Assembly (NCBI GenBank): GCA_963779645.1 | Contig: CAVZYX010000005.1 | Span: 1,860,001-1,924,000, forward strand | Source of the DNA: CALMBW01 sp963779645 | Lineage (GTDB): Bacteria > Actinomycetota > CADDZG01 > WHSQ01 | Reading direction: 5' to 3' | DNA length: 64,000 nucleotides | Shown: positions 7,714 through 16,477 of the stretch, piece by piece | Numbering within the stretch: position 1 is the first letter of the stretch | How the letters are laid out: each line of letters starts with the position of its first letter | The notes under the pieces: generated by a model | Told to the model about the DNA's origin: nothing | The model's input: only the letters and a program-made list of their open reading frames with translations | Databases searched by the model: none | Made by a program: the position numbers and the translations under genes

Positions 7714-9060
7714 ATGTTCGACTCACTGAGCGGTCGCCTCGACGAGATATTCACTCGTCTGCGTAACAAAGGGCGCCTCGATGAGAAACAGATAGACGAG
7801 GTGTTGCGCGAGATCCGTTTGGCGCTCCTCGAAGCAGACGTTTCCCTGAAGGTCGTCAAAGCGTTCATCGCCGATGTGCGCGAGCGCGCCGCCGGAGCCG
7901 AGATCCACAAGAGCCTTACCCCCGCGCAGCAGGTCATCAAGATCGTCAACGCGGCTTTGGTCGACATCCTGGGTCACGAAGCTCAGGGCCTCGAGCATTC
8001 GGATCGCCCGCCGAGGGTGATCCTGATGGCCGGACTTCAAGGTTCGGGAAAGACGACGGCCTCCGCGAAACTCGCACGGCTACTCAAGGGTCAGGGACGC
8101 AAGCCCTACCTTGTTGCCGCCGATCTGAGACGCCCCGCAGCAGTAAGGCAGCTTCAGGTTCTGGGTGAGCAGATCGGTGTTCCAGTGTTCGCCGACACCA
8201 CGTCAACCGAACCCGCAAGGGTTGCAAGTGATGCGTTGGCGGACGCGCGGGCTGAGGGGTACACCGATCTGATCGTCGACACCGCGGGCCGGATGCACGT
8301 CGACCCGGAGCTGATGACAGAGCTGGGGGACGTGGCGCGTGCCGTCGATCCGGTTGAAACGTTGCTTGTTTGCGACGCGATGACAGGTCAGGACGCCGTG
8401 AACGTTGCAGAGGCGTTCCTCCAGGAGGTGGATCTGACCGGGATCATCCTCACGAAGCTCGATGGTGATGCTAGAGGTGGAGCAGCGCTCTCCATGTCCT
8501 TCGTTACCCAGCGGCCCATCAAGTTCGCTGGTGTCGGCGAGAAGCTCGGCGATCTCGAACCTTTCCATCCGGATCGGATGGCTTCTCGCATCCTGGGGAT
8601 GGGGGACGTCTTAACCCTCATTGAAAAGGCCGAGAAGGTCTTCGATGAATCCGAAGCCCGGGCGATGGAGGAGAAGCTACGTAAGGCGGAGTTCACCTTC
8701 GATGACTTCCTGAGTCAGATGCAAGCGTTGAAGAAGATGGGGCCGATGAGCCAGATCCTCGGCATGCTCCCCGGGATGGGGAAACTGCCCATGGGAGACG
8801 CCGACCTCGATGCACAGCTGCCCAAGATCGAAGCGATCATCCGGTCGATGACACCCCAGGAGCGCAACGATCCGACGGTGATCAAAGGCTCCCGGCGACA
8901 GCGCATAGCTAAGGGGGCGGGTACCTCGATCCAGGAAGTCAACAAACTGGTGAAGCAGTTCGATCAGGTCAGAAAGATGATGAAGTCGATGGGGTCGGGC
9001 AAGGCGGGCAAGATGCGCTTGCCTCAGGGCATGAAGCTCCCGCCGGGTATGGGGTTCTGA
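7714..9060 (+). CDS. ffh: Signal recognition particle protein Ffh (SRP54)
   Basis: This 448-residue GTPase binds signal sequences of nascent membrane proteins and pairs with FtsY. The N domain is followed by the G domain with GLQGSGKTTASAK, DTAGRM and TKLDGDARGG, then the Met-rich M domain (from about residue 325) that holds the signal sequence and SRP RNA. It ends in a basic Met/Gly-rich tail. Length and motifs are normal. It starts ten bases after the small membrane gene and leads into the rpsP cluster, the usual ffh-rpsP-rimM-trmD order. Confidence 0.98.
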   Translation: MFDSLSGRLDEIFTRLRNKGRLDEKQIDEVLREIRLALLEADVSLKVVKAFIADVRERAAGAEIHKSLTPAQQVIKIVNAALVDILGHEAQGLEHSDRPPRVILMAGLQGSGKTTASAKLARLLKGQGRKPYLVAADLRRPAAVRQLQVLGEQIGVPVFADTTSTEPARVASDALADARAEGYTDLIVDTAGRMHVDPELMTELGDVARAVDPVETLLVCDAMTGQDAVNVAEAFLQEVDLTGIILTKLDGDARGGAALSMSFVTQRPIKFAGVGEKLGDLEPFHPDRMASRILGMGDVLTLIEKAEKVFDESEARAMEEKLRKAEFTFDDFLSQMQALKKMGPMSQILGMLPGMGKLPMGDADLDAQLPKIEAIIRSMTPQERNDPTVIKGSRRQRIAKGAGTSIQEVNKLVKQFDQVRKMMKSMGSGKAGKMRLPQGMKLPPGMGF

Positions 9061-9066
9061 TAGCAT

Positions 9067-9121
9067 CTGAGGGCCTTGTGGCGCCCTGCGGGCGCGCCCA
9101 AGCAGCCACCTCAGGGTGGCT
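9067..9121 (+). promoter_or_regulatory. Two-hairpin leader upstream of rpsP with an alternative pairing
   Basis: Two stems lie between ffh and rpsP: GCGCCC-TGC-GGGCGC at 9081-9095 and AGCCACC-TCAG-GGTGGCT at 9104-9121. CTGAGG at 9067-9072 can also pair with CCTCAG at 9109-9114, which would break the second stem. There is no long T-run. This looks like a structured, possibly switching, ribosomal-protein leader. Confidence 0.45.
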
Positions 9122-9148
9122 TTCACCGAAATCCGTAAAGGAGCAGTG

Positions 9149-9658
9149 TTGGTAAAGATCCGCTTGAAGCGCGTCGGCAAGAAGAAGCAGCCGTCTTATC
9201 GGGTAGTCGTGGCCGATTCACGCATGCCACGCGACGGCAGGATCATCGAGGCGATCGGGCACTATCAGCCCCGCCAAGACCCCTCCGAGATCGTGATCGA
9301 CACCGAGAGGGCCGTCCACTGGTTGAAGGTCGGCGCCCAGCCGTCCGACCAGGTCCGCAAACTGCTCGAGATCTCAGGCGCATGGTCGGCATTCACGGGC
9401 AAGCCTGTTGACGTGAAGCCGGTCACCTCTCCCAAGAAGGCGACCCCCGCGGGATCGGTCAAGGCAACCGCGGCTGCGTCCGTAGATGCCGAGGAAGCTC
9501 CCGAGGTCGCCGAGGCTCCTCCTGCCGAGACCCCGGAAGCGGTCGATCAAGCACCAGCAGCTCCCGAGGCCTCTGTGGAAGCGTCCGAGGAAGAAGCACC
9601 GGATGCCACAGTCGCCGCCGCCGACGAGCCGACCTCCGATGAGGAGCCTTCGGCCTAG
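9149..9658 (+). CDS. rpsP: Small-subunit ribosomal protein bS16 with a long acidic tail
   Basis: The conserved S16 core (VKIRLKRVGKKKQPSYRVVV onwards) covers about the first 85 residues. I place the start at TTG 9149, which gives Met-Val-Lys-Ile as in other S16 proteins and lies five bases after AAAGGAG; a GTG at 9146 is also possible. The core is followed by roughly 80 residues rich in Ala, Glu, Pro and Val, probably disordered. S16 is usually 80-90 residues, though longer acidic tails occur in some actinobacteria. The stop overlaps the khpA start (TAGTG). Confidence 0.93.
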   Translation: MVKIRLKRVGKKKQPSYRVVVADSRMPRDGRIIEAIGHYQPRQDPSEIVIDTERAVHWLKVGAQPSDQVRKLLEISGAWSAFTGKPVDVKPVTSPKKATPAGSVKATAAASVDAEEAPEVAEAPPAETPEAVDQAPAAPEASVEASEEEAPDATVAAADEPTSDEEPSA

Positions 9659-9897
9659 TGGGGTCACGCGAGTTCATCGACTACGTTCTGCCACATCTCG
9701 TCGATCATCCCGATGACGTCGAGGTCGCCGAGGTCGAGGCCGAGAACGGTGGCCTCATCTTCGAACTGACGGTCAATCCCGAAGACATGGGCAAAGTGAT
9801 CGGAAAGCGCGGTCGCATCATCCGAGCGCTCCGCACTTTGACTCGTGCAGCCTCACAAGGCGAGGGGCGTCCTGCCTCCGTCGAAGTCGTCGACTGA
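9658..9897 (+). CDS. khpA: KH-domain RNA-binding protein KhpA
   Basis: This 79-residue protein is a single KH domain with the RNA-contacting loop GKRG in the context MGKVIGKRGRIIRALR. KhpA proteins usually pair with KhpB and bind many transcripts; this position between rpsP and rimM is conserved. The GTG start shares its first base with the rpsP stop, so translation is coupled. Confidence 0.93.
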   Translation: MGSREFIDYVLPHLVDHPDDVEVAEVEAENGGLIFELTVNPEDMGKVIGKRGRIIRALRTLTRAASQGEGRPASVEVVD

Positions 9898-9911
9898 CGG
9901 GCCACTAAAAG

Positions 9912-10400
9912 GTGGAGGGCCACCTCCTGGTCGGTCAGGTTGGGAAACCCCACGGCGTCACAGGTGAGGTCTACGTTGTTGTCATCTCCGACGATCCTTC
10001 GAGATTCCTCGCTGGTTCCACCCTGATCCGCGAGGACGGCAGTCCACTCGAGGTCGCGGCGACCCGGTCACACAATGATCGTTTACTGATCACTTTCGCC
10101 GGTGTCGAAGGCCGTGACGCGGCCGATCGCATCCGCGGCCCCCTTTACGCTCCGGCGAACTCACCGCGAAAGGAACTCGAAAGCGATGAGTACTGGTCGG
10201 AAGACCTGATCGGGTGCTCTGTGGTCGATCGAACAGGCGCACCGTTAGGCACAGCGACGGATGTGATCTCCAATGCGGCGCAAGAGCTTCTGATCATCGA
10301 TGGCAAGCACATGGTCCCGATGGTGAAAGAGATCGTCGTGTCGGTCGATGTGGCGGCGGGCACGATCGTGATCGACCCACCGGAAGGGCTGCTCGACTAA
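9912..10400 (+). CDS. rimM: Ribosome maturation factor RimM
   Basis: This 162-residue protein has the two expected parts: an N-terminal RimM barrel (VGQVGKPHGVTGEVYV) and a C-terminal PRC-barrel (LIGCSVVDRTGAPLGTATDV ... PMVKEIV). RimM assists maturation of the 30S head and binds S19. The GTG start is preceded by a purine-rich run. The stop overlaps the trmD start (TAATG). Length and order (rpsP-khpA-rimM-trmD) are normal. Confidence 0.96.
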   Translation: MEGHLLVGQVGKPHGVTGEVYVVVISDDPSRFLAGSTLIREDGSPLEVAATRSHNDRLLITFAGVEGRDAADRIRGPLYAPANSPRKELESDEYWSEDLIGCSVVDRTGAPLGTATDVISNAAQELLIIDGKHMVPMVKEIVVSVDVAAGTIVIDPPEGLLD

Positions 10401-11062
10401 TGAAGATCGATATCGTCACGATCTTCCCCGAGCTGATCGAGCCCCACTTACGTGTTGGGTTGCTCGGTAAAGCGAGGCAGCAAGACAGGCTGCAGGTGAG
10501 TGCCTACGACCTTCGTCAGCACGGATTGGGCAAACACAGGTCCGTCGACGACGAGCCCTACGGCGGGGGAGCCGGCATGGTGATGCGCCCCGAACCGATC
10601 TTCGAGGCGGTCGATGCTCTCAAGTCTGACGTTTCGCATGTGGTGCTGTTATCGGCTCGAGGGCGCCGCCTCGATCACCGAAAGGTGCTGTCGCTGGCGT
10701 CTCAAGCGCATCTCGTTCTGATCTGCGGTCGTTACGAAGGGGTGGATGAGCGCGTTGCCGAGCATCTGGCCGATGAGGAGATCTCGATAGGGGACTACGT
10801 CCTCCACGGCGGCGAGCTTCCCGCGCTGGTGATCGTGGAGGCGGTGAGCCGGCATCTCCCTGGAGTGCTGGGGAATCCGGAGTCGCTGAGAGATGAATCC
10901 CACGTCGATGAGATGCTTGAGTATCCCCAATACACCCGACCCGACGAATACCGCGGACACCGCGTACCGGATGTTCTCCTGTCCGGAGACCACGGGGCTG
11001 TCGATCGCTGGCGTAGCCGATCGTCGGCGGAGCTAACCGAACGACGTCGCACGGAGCGATAA
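10400..11062 (+). CDS. trmD: tRNA (guanine37-N1)-methyltransferase TrmD
   Basis: This 220-residue SPOUT methyltransferase makes m1G37 next to the anticodon and prevents frameshifting. Recognisable parts are MKIDIVTIFPEL at the start, YGGGAGMVMRPEP, the trefoil-knot SAM-site segment GRYEGVDERV, and SIGDYVLHGGELPAL. I use the ATG at 10400 that overlaps the rimM stop rather than upstream in-frame codons, because it gives the family N-terminus. rplS, which normally follows trmD, is not here; a secreted protein gene comes next. Confidence 0.96.
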   Translation: MKIDIVTIFPELIEPHLRVGLLGKARQQDRLQVSAYDLRQHGLGKHRSVDDEPYGGGAGMVMRPEPIFEAVDALKSDVSHVVLLSARGRRLDHRKVLSLASQAHLVLICGRYEGVDERVAEHLADEEISIGDYVLHGGELPALVIVEAVSRHLPGVLGNPESLRDESHVDEMLEYPQYTRPDEYRGHRVPDVLLSGDHGAVDRWRSRSSAELTERRRTER

Positions 11063-11214
11063 CCGGACATCACAACTTCTTGGTTGCTCTGACGTTGTCA
11101 CTAATGACCCAGTTTTTCCCGGAGGAATCAGGGCAAGGGTCTAGCTATTTGTGGGGGGATTAGCTACGTTCCGCACGGAGGGTTTTTCGGTTCGTTCTAA
11201 GGAGGGGTTCAATC

Positions 11215-11772
11215 TTGAATGCAGATGTATCTCGTCGCGAGAGGTTCAACGCGGTCTTCGCGGCTATCGCGCTCGCTATGGTTGTCGTAGTGCTTGCACC
11301 ACCCGTCGTGAAAGCGGCGACTCAGAAGGTCAAGGTCACAAACCCGGTAAAGGTGGTCGCTCTCGATGGCACCGAGATCGAGTCCAAGGCCATTCCCCCG
11401 ATGGGCCTTCTTCAGGCTGAGGGTAGCGACGGAGCAGTCGCGGTTCGTAACTTCGCCGGAGGCGGCGGATTCCTCGGTGCTGCAGACTGCACAGATGAGA
11501 CTGAAACCTCAGGTCTGCCGAACGAGGTCGAGGTCAGCAACCGGATCGTGACGGCCATCATCGTCACCGGCACGGATGGGGTCGTCACGACCACTTCTGA
11601 GGCGGTTGGTGGCGGGGAGCTTCCGTTGCTCAACTTCAGGGTCAATGCCAGCAACCCGAACCTGTTCGTGGGGCTCGGCAACGGTCTAACGGCTACGGCT
11701 CCGTTGCTGTTCACCTGCACCGGTGAAGGCGGCGGCGATGGTGAGGCCAACCTCGTCGTTCTCGGCCAGTAA
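11215..11772 (+). CDS. Secreted protein of unknown function
   Basis: This 185-residue protein has a Sec signal (basic start, hydrophobic residues about 14-30, cleavage likely near VVKAA-TQ). The mature part is rich in Val, Thr, Gly and Ala, with two Cys pairs possible (ADCTDET and FTCTGEG), suggesting a small beta-rich extracellular domain. The TTG start has a strong AAGGAGG ribosome site eight bases upstream. It stands alone, ending in a strong hairpin at 11796-11823, so it is probably not part of the mce operon that follows. I do not recognise a family. Confidence 0.75.
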   Translation: MNADVSRRERFNAVFAAIALAMVVVVLAPPVVKAATQKVKVTNPVKVVALDGTEIESKAIPPMGLLQAEGSDGAVAVRNFAGGGGFLGAADCTDETETSGLPNEVEVSNRIVTAIIVTGTDGVVTTTSEAVGGGELPLLNFRVNASNPNLFVGLGNGLTATAPLLFTCTGEGGGDGEANLVVLGQ

Positions 11773-11795
11773 CAAAACAAGCAAGCGGCTTTCTC

Positions 11796-11823
11796 GATCG
11801 GGCGCCCTCCTGGGCGCCCGATC
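11796..11823 (+). terminator. Strong stem-loop after the secreted-protein gene
   Basis: GATCGGGCGCCC and GGGCGCCCGATC form a perfect 12-bp GC-rich stem around a TCCT loop, 24 bases after the stop. No T-tract follows, as is common for actinobacterial terminators. Confidence 0.7.
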
Positions 11824-11941
11824 CGTTAAGTAGGAATGCTGATAGACGCAGACAAGCCACCTGCAAGAGGATGAGTCACACATCTCGGACAAGCCGAAAG
11901 GCAGCGGGGGATCGTTAGTTGGATGATCTGAAAGAGATCTA

Positions 11942-13114
11942 TTGAGTTCCCGCGTGCGTCACACGCTCCTCGGGATGGTCGCGCTCGCGATCTTCTGTGG
12001 CGCGGTCCTCATGACCTGGTTCTTCCTTCAGGGTGGCTTCCAGGGGGGTGTTCCGGTTGATGCCGTTTTCTCGGCCCCCGGCGTAGGCCAGCAGCTCCCC
12101 ATCGGTGGTGACGTGAAGATCCGTGGGGTACTCGTTGGTCGCATCGATAACGTGACCATCCAGGAGGAGAAAGCCGTTATCGAGCTCCGCCTGAACACCG
12201 ATCAGCAGATCCCAGAGGACAGCGTCGCCGAGATCCGAAGTAAGACCGTTTTCGGACAGAAATGGGTCGAGTTGATCCCCCCACCGGGAGCATCATCTGG
12301 TCCTTTCCTCGTAGCGGGCAGCACTATCCCGGACGATCGGACGGTTGAACCGCTTGAGCTCGAGAGAGCGTTGCAGCTCGGATCGGATCTTCTCTCCACG
12401 ATCCCGCTAGACGATCTGGCAGAGGTGTTCCGTACGCTAGCCGAAGGCTTCTCGGGACAAGAGGGTGCGGCGGCGGCGGCGATCGATGATGGGTTGGTCG
12501 CTCTCCAAGCCGTTAACTCGCGCAGCGACGAGTTCGATCTTTCGCTGCGGCAGTTGAGCGAATTCTCTGCATGGCTCGATGACAACGACGACGCACTGCT
12601 CGGGTTCATGGGGTCCCTCGATTCTGCAAACCGCGCGTTGGTGGGGGCAGCTCCAGAGTTCCGAGCGAACCTGCAGTCGGTTCCGGCCTTCTTCAATGCG
12701 TTCGCTACCTTCCAAGAAGACGTCGAGTCCGACCTTGGTCGGCTGGTTGAGGAAGGGGCGACACTCGCGGAGATAGTGGCCGTTCGCAGCGATGATCTGC
12801 GCGACCTCGTTGTGAACCTCGAAGCGTTCACCACTGTGTGGAACTCGGGCTTGAGCCAACCGTGCGAGGGATTGTTCGAAAGCGACATGACCTGCTGGCA
12901 GGTGTACCAGCCTCCGGGGTTGGACAACCGTGGCATCTATCGCGGCAACGAAGCTCCGGATCGCAATGAACCTGGTGACCCGAACTTCGGGATAGGCGGA
13001 GCCAATAGCACGGCTCTGGACCGCTTCCTCGATGCCTACGCTTCGGGGGCCGGGATCTCAGATCTAGCTCGCGTGGTCCTCGGCCCGGTTACGGGCGTCG
13101 GGAGCACGCCATGA
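11942..13114 (+). CDS. Mce-family protein 1 (MlaD domain)
   Basis: This 390-residue protein is the first of six consecutive Mce proteins. An N-terminal membrane helix (about residues 8-30) is followed by the MCE/MlaD barrel (about 38-115, with IRGVLVGRIDNV), then a long helical region and a Cys-containing C-terminal segment ending GSTP. Mce proteins form hexameric tunnels that carry lipids or sterols across the cell envelope, normally driven by YrbE permeases and an Mkl ATPase; none of those genes is in this window. The start is TTG. The stop overlaps the next ATG by four bases. Confidence 0.88.
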   Translation: MSSRVRHTLLGMVALAIFCGAVLMTWFFLQGGFQGGVPVDAVFSAPGVGQQLPIGGDVKIRGVLVGRIDNVTIQEEKAVIELRLNTDQQIPEDSVAEIRSKTVFGQKWVELIPPPGASSGPFLVAGSTIPDDRTVEPLELERALQLGSDLLSTIPLDDLAEVFRTLAEGFSGQEGAAAAAIDDGLVALQAVNSRSDEFDLSLRQLSEFSAWLDDNDDALLGFMGSLDSANRALVGAAPEFRANLQSVPAFFNAFATFQEDVESDLGRLVEEGATLAEIVAVRSDDLRDLVVNLEAFTTVWNSGLSQPCEGLFESDMTCWQVYQPPGLDNRGIYRGNEAPDRNEPGDPNFGIGGANSTALDRFLDAYASGAGISDLARVVLGPVTGVGSTP

Positions 13115-14106
13115 TCGGGAGCATCCGCTGGGTTGCTGCAAAGCTGGTGCTGTTCACGATCGTGACGATCATTGTGACGACTTGGCTTGCATCGATCATC
13201 GGTAACTTCCAGTTCTTCAAGTCTCCCTACGAGATCACCGCGGAATTCTCCGACGCGACCGGTGTACTGAATGGCGACGTCGTTAAGGCCGCGGGTGTAA
13301 CCGTGGGCAAAGTCAGCGAGATCAAGATCGAAGACGGTGTTGCCGTCGTCAGGATGAGCATCCAGGAAGGCGTCGAGCTACCGTCCGGAGTAAGAGCTCA
13401 GATCAGGTTCCGTAACCTCGTTGGGCAGCGGATGATCACGCTGGTCGCCGATGAGGAATCAACATCGACCGGATTGCTTCAACCAGATTCAAAGATCGGA
13501 CTCGATCGAACGGACCCGGCCTTCGACCTGAGCGCTCTCTTCAACGGCCTTCGACCACTGATCCGATCCACAGATCCCGAAGACATCAACCTCGTCAGCC
13601 GTGAGTTGGTTGCCGCCCTGAAAGGTCGAAGCTCCAACGTCGAGGGCTTTCTAGGGAACGTGGCCGAGCTTTCCGAAACCCTTGCGGGCAAGGACAAGGA
13701 GATCGGCGCACTCCTCGACAACCTCAACATCGTGACTGCCGACCTCTCCAACAGAGACGCTCAATTGCGTAATACGTTGAGCGCGTTCAGTTCGTTCATC
13801 ACCGATGTCGCAGCCAGCAAGGATGACCTCGTCATAGCTCTTCGGACGCTGGACGATGCAGCAACGCGATTCAACCGGATCGTCGAGAACAACGACGAGA
13901 ATCTTCAACAAGAGCTGTCGGACCTCGCCGTCATATTCGATGCGGTTAACGACAAGAGGTCTCAGCTCCGGAAAGCGATCCGAGCTCTCCCCGGTTTCCT
14001 CGTGGGGATCGAACGCGTCACGACCTACGGGCAATGGAGCAACATCCACCTGATCCACGTCTGTAAGGACGACAAGGGCACCTGTGGGACGAGGTGGATG
14101 CCATGA
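13111..14106 (+). CDS. Mce-family protein 2 (MlaD domain)
   Basis: This 331-residue protein has a membrane helix at about residues 10-33, the MlaD barrel at about 38-115 (GDVVKAAGVTVGKVSEIKI), and a helical needle region with repeating NLN/AELS-type heptads. The C-terminus carries two Cys residues (HVCKDDKGTCG) that may form a disulfide. The start ATG overlaps the previous stop and is preceded by GGGAG within a junction sequence repeated exactly before the fifth mce gene. It is presumably one subunit of a hetero-hexameric lipid conduit. Confidence 0.88.
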   Translation: MIGSIRWVAAKLVLFTIVTIIVTTWLASIIGNFQFFKSPYEITAEFSDATGVLNGDVVKAAGVTVGKVSEIKIEDGVAVVRMSIQEGVELPSGVRAQIRFRNLVGQRMITLVADEESTSTGLLQPDSKIGLDRTDPAFDLSALFNGLRPLIRSTDPEDINLVSRELVAALKGRSSNVEGFLGNVAELSETLAGKDKEIGALLDNLNIVTADLSNRDAQLRNTLSAFSSFITDVAASKDDLVIALRTLDDAATRFNRIVENNDENLQQELSDLAVIFDAVNDKRSQLRKAIRALPGFLVGIERVTTYGQWSNIHLIHVCKDDKGTCGTRWMP

Positions 14107-15188
14107 AGTCCTTCAGGGAACGCTCACCGGTTGTAGTTGGACTGATCTCGATCCTTTTGATCACGGTCGGTGTTGGCGCGGCATTCTCGGTCAACAAGTT
14201 CCAGGCGCTTCGCGGGGTTTACACGCTCTATGCGGACCTCGAAGATGCGGCCGGCCTTCACCCGGGCAACGAAGTTCGCGTCGCGGGCGTAAAGGTGGGG
14301 CAGGTCACAGGTATCGAGTTGACCGCCAAGGCGGCGCGCATCGAGATGGAGATCGCGGACGACATCCTCCTCCCGCGTTCAACGAAGCTCGAGGTGAAGC
14401 TCAAGACTTTGCTGGGCCAGAAGTTCGTAGACCTGCAGATGCCTCGCAGCCTGCTCGAAGCGAGAGCGGTGGGAGATGCTCCGATCGCGCAGGAGGGTGG
14501 GTTCTTCGAGGCCGGCGACGTGATTCCACTCGACCAGACGAGGATCCCCTTCGACATCTATCAAGCTGCAACCGAAGGAACGGCAAAGCTTGCCGAGATA
14601 GACAAGAAGGCGCTCCGCCAGCTACTCAACGTTCTGGCCGGCACGTTCGGACGTTCCGGGGACGAACTGCGACGGGCACTTGTCGGTTTGAACGACGTCG
14701 GCGAGGTACTCGGGGACAAGAGCACAGAGATCTCTCGTTTGCTGAAGCACCTAGAAGACGTTAGCGGGACGCTGGGCGATGGCGGCAAGGACCTCGAGGG
14801 CATCCTCGCGGGTTCGGCCGAGGTTCTTACCGCGCTTGGCTCCGAGCGTGCGTCGCTCTCTTCTCTACTTCTGGCGACCAACGATCTGGGGCAGAACCTT
14901 GGAACCTTGATCCAAGTTGCGAAGGGAGATATCGAACTTGGTTTCTCCGACCTCAACTCTCTTCTTGCAGCTGCAGAATCGGAACTTGATGATCTCGAAC
15001 TCGCGCTGGCTCAGTTGGGGATCGCCCAGGAACTGTTTGCCATCCCGGGCGACATCGGTCGGTTCGTCGAGGGAACTGTCTGTGCCGTAACGGTTGAAGA
15101 CACCTGCGTTCCTCACGGAACGCCGCAAGAGCCGGGACTTCCCGTTCATGGGATCCAGCCGTCACCTCAGCCGAGGCCGCTGCCATGA
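14103..15188 (+). CDS. Mce-family protein 3 (MlaD domain)
   Basis: From the ATG at 14103, which overlaps the previous stop, the product has 361 residues; a GTG nine bases upstream is possible but less well placed. It has a membrane helix (about 10-30), an MlaD barrel with GNEVRVAGVKVGQVTGIEL and KTLLGQKFVDL, then a long helical region and a C-terminal segment with two Cys residues (GTVCAVTVEDTC). It ends Pro-rich and overlaps the next start by four bases. Function follows from family and context only. Confidence 0.88.
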   Translation: MKSFRERSPVVVGLISILLITVGVGAAFSVNKFQALRGVYTLYADLEDAAGLHPGNEVRVAGVKVGQVTGIELTAKAARIEMEIADDILLPRSTKLEVKLKTLLGQKFVDLQMPRSLLEARAVGDAPIAQEGGFFEAGDVIPLDQTRIPFDIYQAATEGTAKLAEIDKKALRQLLNVLAGTFGRSGDELRRALVGLNDVGEVLGDKSTEISRLLKHLEDVSGTLGDGGKDLEGILAGSAEVLTALGSERASLSSLLLATNDLGQNLGTLIQVAKGDIELGFSDLNSLLAAAESELDDLELALAQLGIAQELFAIPGDIGRFVEGTVCAVTVEDTCVPHGTPQEPGLPVHGIQPSPQPRPLP

Positions 15189-16477
15189 GGATGAAACTGA
15201 CTTCGGTGCTGGTGACTGTGGCGGTGCTAGCAGGCGCGGTTGGGGCTTATGCCCTGACGAGTTCGGACGCCAAGACCTACACCGTCACTGCCGAGATTGA
15301 TCAAGCGCCCAACCTGTTCGCAGGTGGACGAGTCATGGTCCGCGGCGTAGACGTTGGGCGGATAACCGATGTGGTTCCCGGCGAGGAGGCCGTCACCCTC
15401 ACCCTGGAGATCCGCGAGGGGATCAAGATCCCCGCGGATGCAACCCTTGCCGTTATCCCGGTCACCGTCATCTCGGATCGCTACGTGCAGCTGTTCCCCG
15501 CGTACACAGAAGGCCCGATGCTGGAGAACGGTGCTCACATCCCGTTGGAGCGCACTTCGATCCCCGCCGAACTGGATGACGTGCTCACCCAGCTGCAGGG
15601 ACTACTCGAGGCCCTAGAACCGCGTCGCGAGGGGGAGCGCGGGGCACTGGCTCGTTTGATCAACAGCTTGGACAAGGTGTTCGCCGATCGTTCCGACGAT
15701 CTGGCGGGTGCATTAGAAGGGTCGGCAACCGTTCTCGAGAACCTCGCCGATTCGGATCGCGACCTCACCGGAATCATCCAGAACCTCGACCGCCTGTTCC
15801 TGTCGCTGGCGAACAGATCCAGCGAGATCGGCATCGTCAACGAGCGGTTCCAACTCGTAGCAGAGGCCCTGCTTGCGGATCAAGAGAACCTGGAAGGCAC
15901 GATCGAGAACCTCGCATTCCTCAGTGACGAGGTCGCCGACGTTCTGGATACGAGCGGTGAGGAGCTCGGTGGATCATTCGAGAAGTTGGGGAACGTGCTA
16001 CGAGCGTTACTACGACACCAGGGGGCCCTGAAGAAGGGGATCCAATGGAGCAACGTGGTCGCGCAGCAACTCGGTGTTACCGACTCGTCGGGTAAAGGTG
16101 TGTACGCATACACGGGAAGGCAGGCGGCTCCGGGTAGCGCAGGCTCCGAATACAACTACAGGATCGACTCGCGGGACACCCTTTCATGCGAGCGCCTGCA
16201 GCAGGTTGCCAACAGCGTGACCGCGGTGACACCTGACGCCGACGTCGATGACATCCTGGAAACGGCGCTGTCGTTCATCCCAGACTTCTACGACGACGAA
16301 CTGAGCTTCTTGATCCGCTTGCTGATCGTCCAATGCGTCGAATTCCCCAGCAACAGAACCTTGGCGGACGATGCGACGAAGACCATCGAAGAGGTAGCAG
16401 ACCAGGTTGGCGAAGACGTCTTCATGAGCTTCTTGGGCCGCTGGTTGGTCGAGGGCAACTACGGGAGCACGCCATGA
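15185..16477 (+). CDS. Mce-family protein 4 (MlaD domain)
   Basis: This 430-residue protein has a short N-terminal hydrophobic segment (about 4-24) and an MlaD barrel at about 28-110 (GGRVMVRGVDVGRITDVVPG). A long helical region rich in ENLAD-type repeats is followed by a C-terminal domain ending GNYGSTP, the same GSTP tail as the first Mce protein. The end of the gene and the start of the next share an identical 16-base junction with the first/second gene pair. The ATG overlaps the preceding stop. Confidence 0.88.
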   Translation: MRMKLTSVLVTVAVLAGAVGAYALTSSDAKTYTVTAEIDQAPNLFAGGRVMVRGVDVGRITDVVPGEEAVTLTLEIREGIKIPADATLAVIPVTVISDRYVQLFPAYTEGPMLENGAHIPLERTSIPAELDDVLTQLQGLLEALEPRREGERGALARLINSLDKVFADRSDDLAGALEGSATVLENLADSDRDLTGIIQNLDRLFLSLANRSSEIGIVNERFQLVAEALLADQENLEGTIENLAFLSDEVADVLDTSGEELGGSFEKLGNVLRALLRHQGALKKGIQWSNVVAQQLGVTDSSGKGVYAYTGRQAAPGSAGSEYNYRIDSRDTLSCERLQQVANSVTAVTPDADVDDILETALSFIPDFYDDELSFLIRLLIVQCVEFPSNRTLADDATKTIEEVADQVGEDVFMSFLGRWLVEGNYGSTP

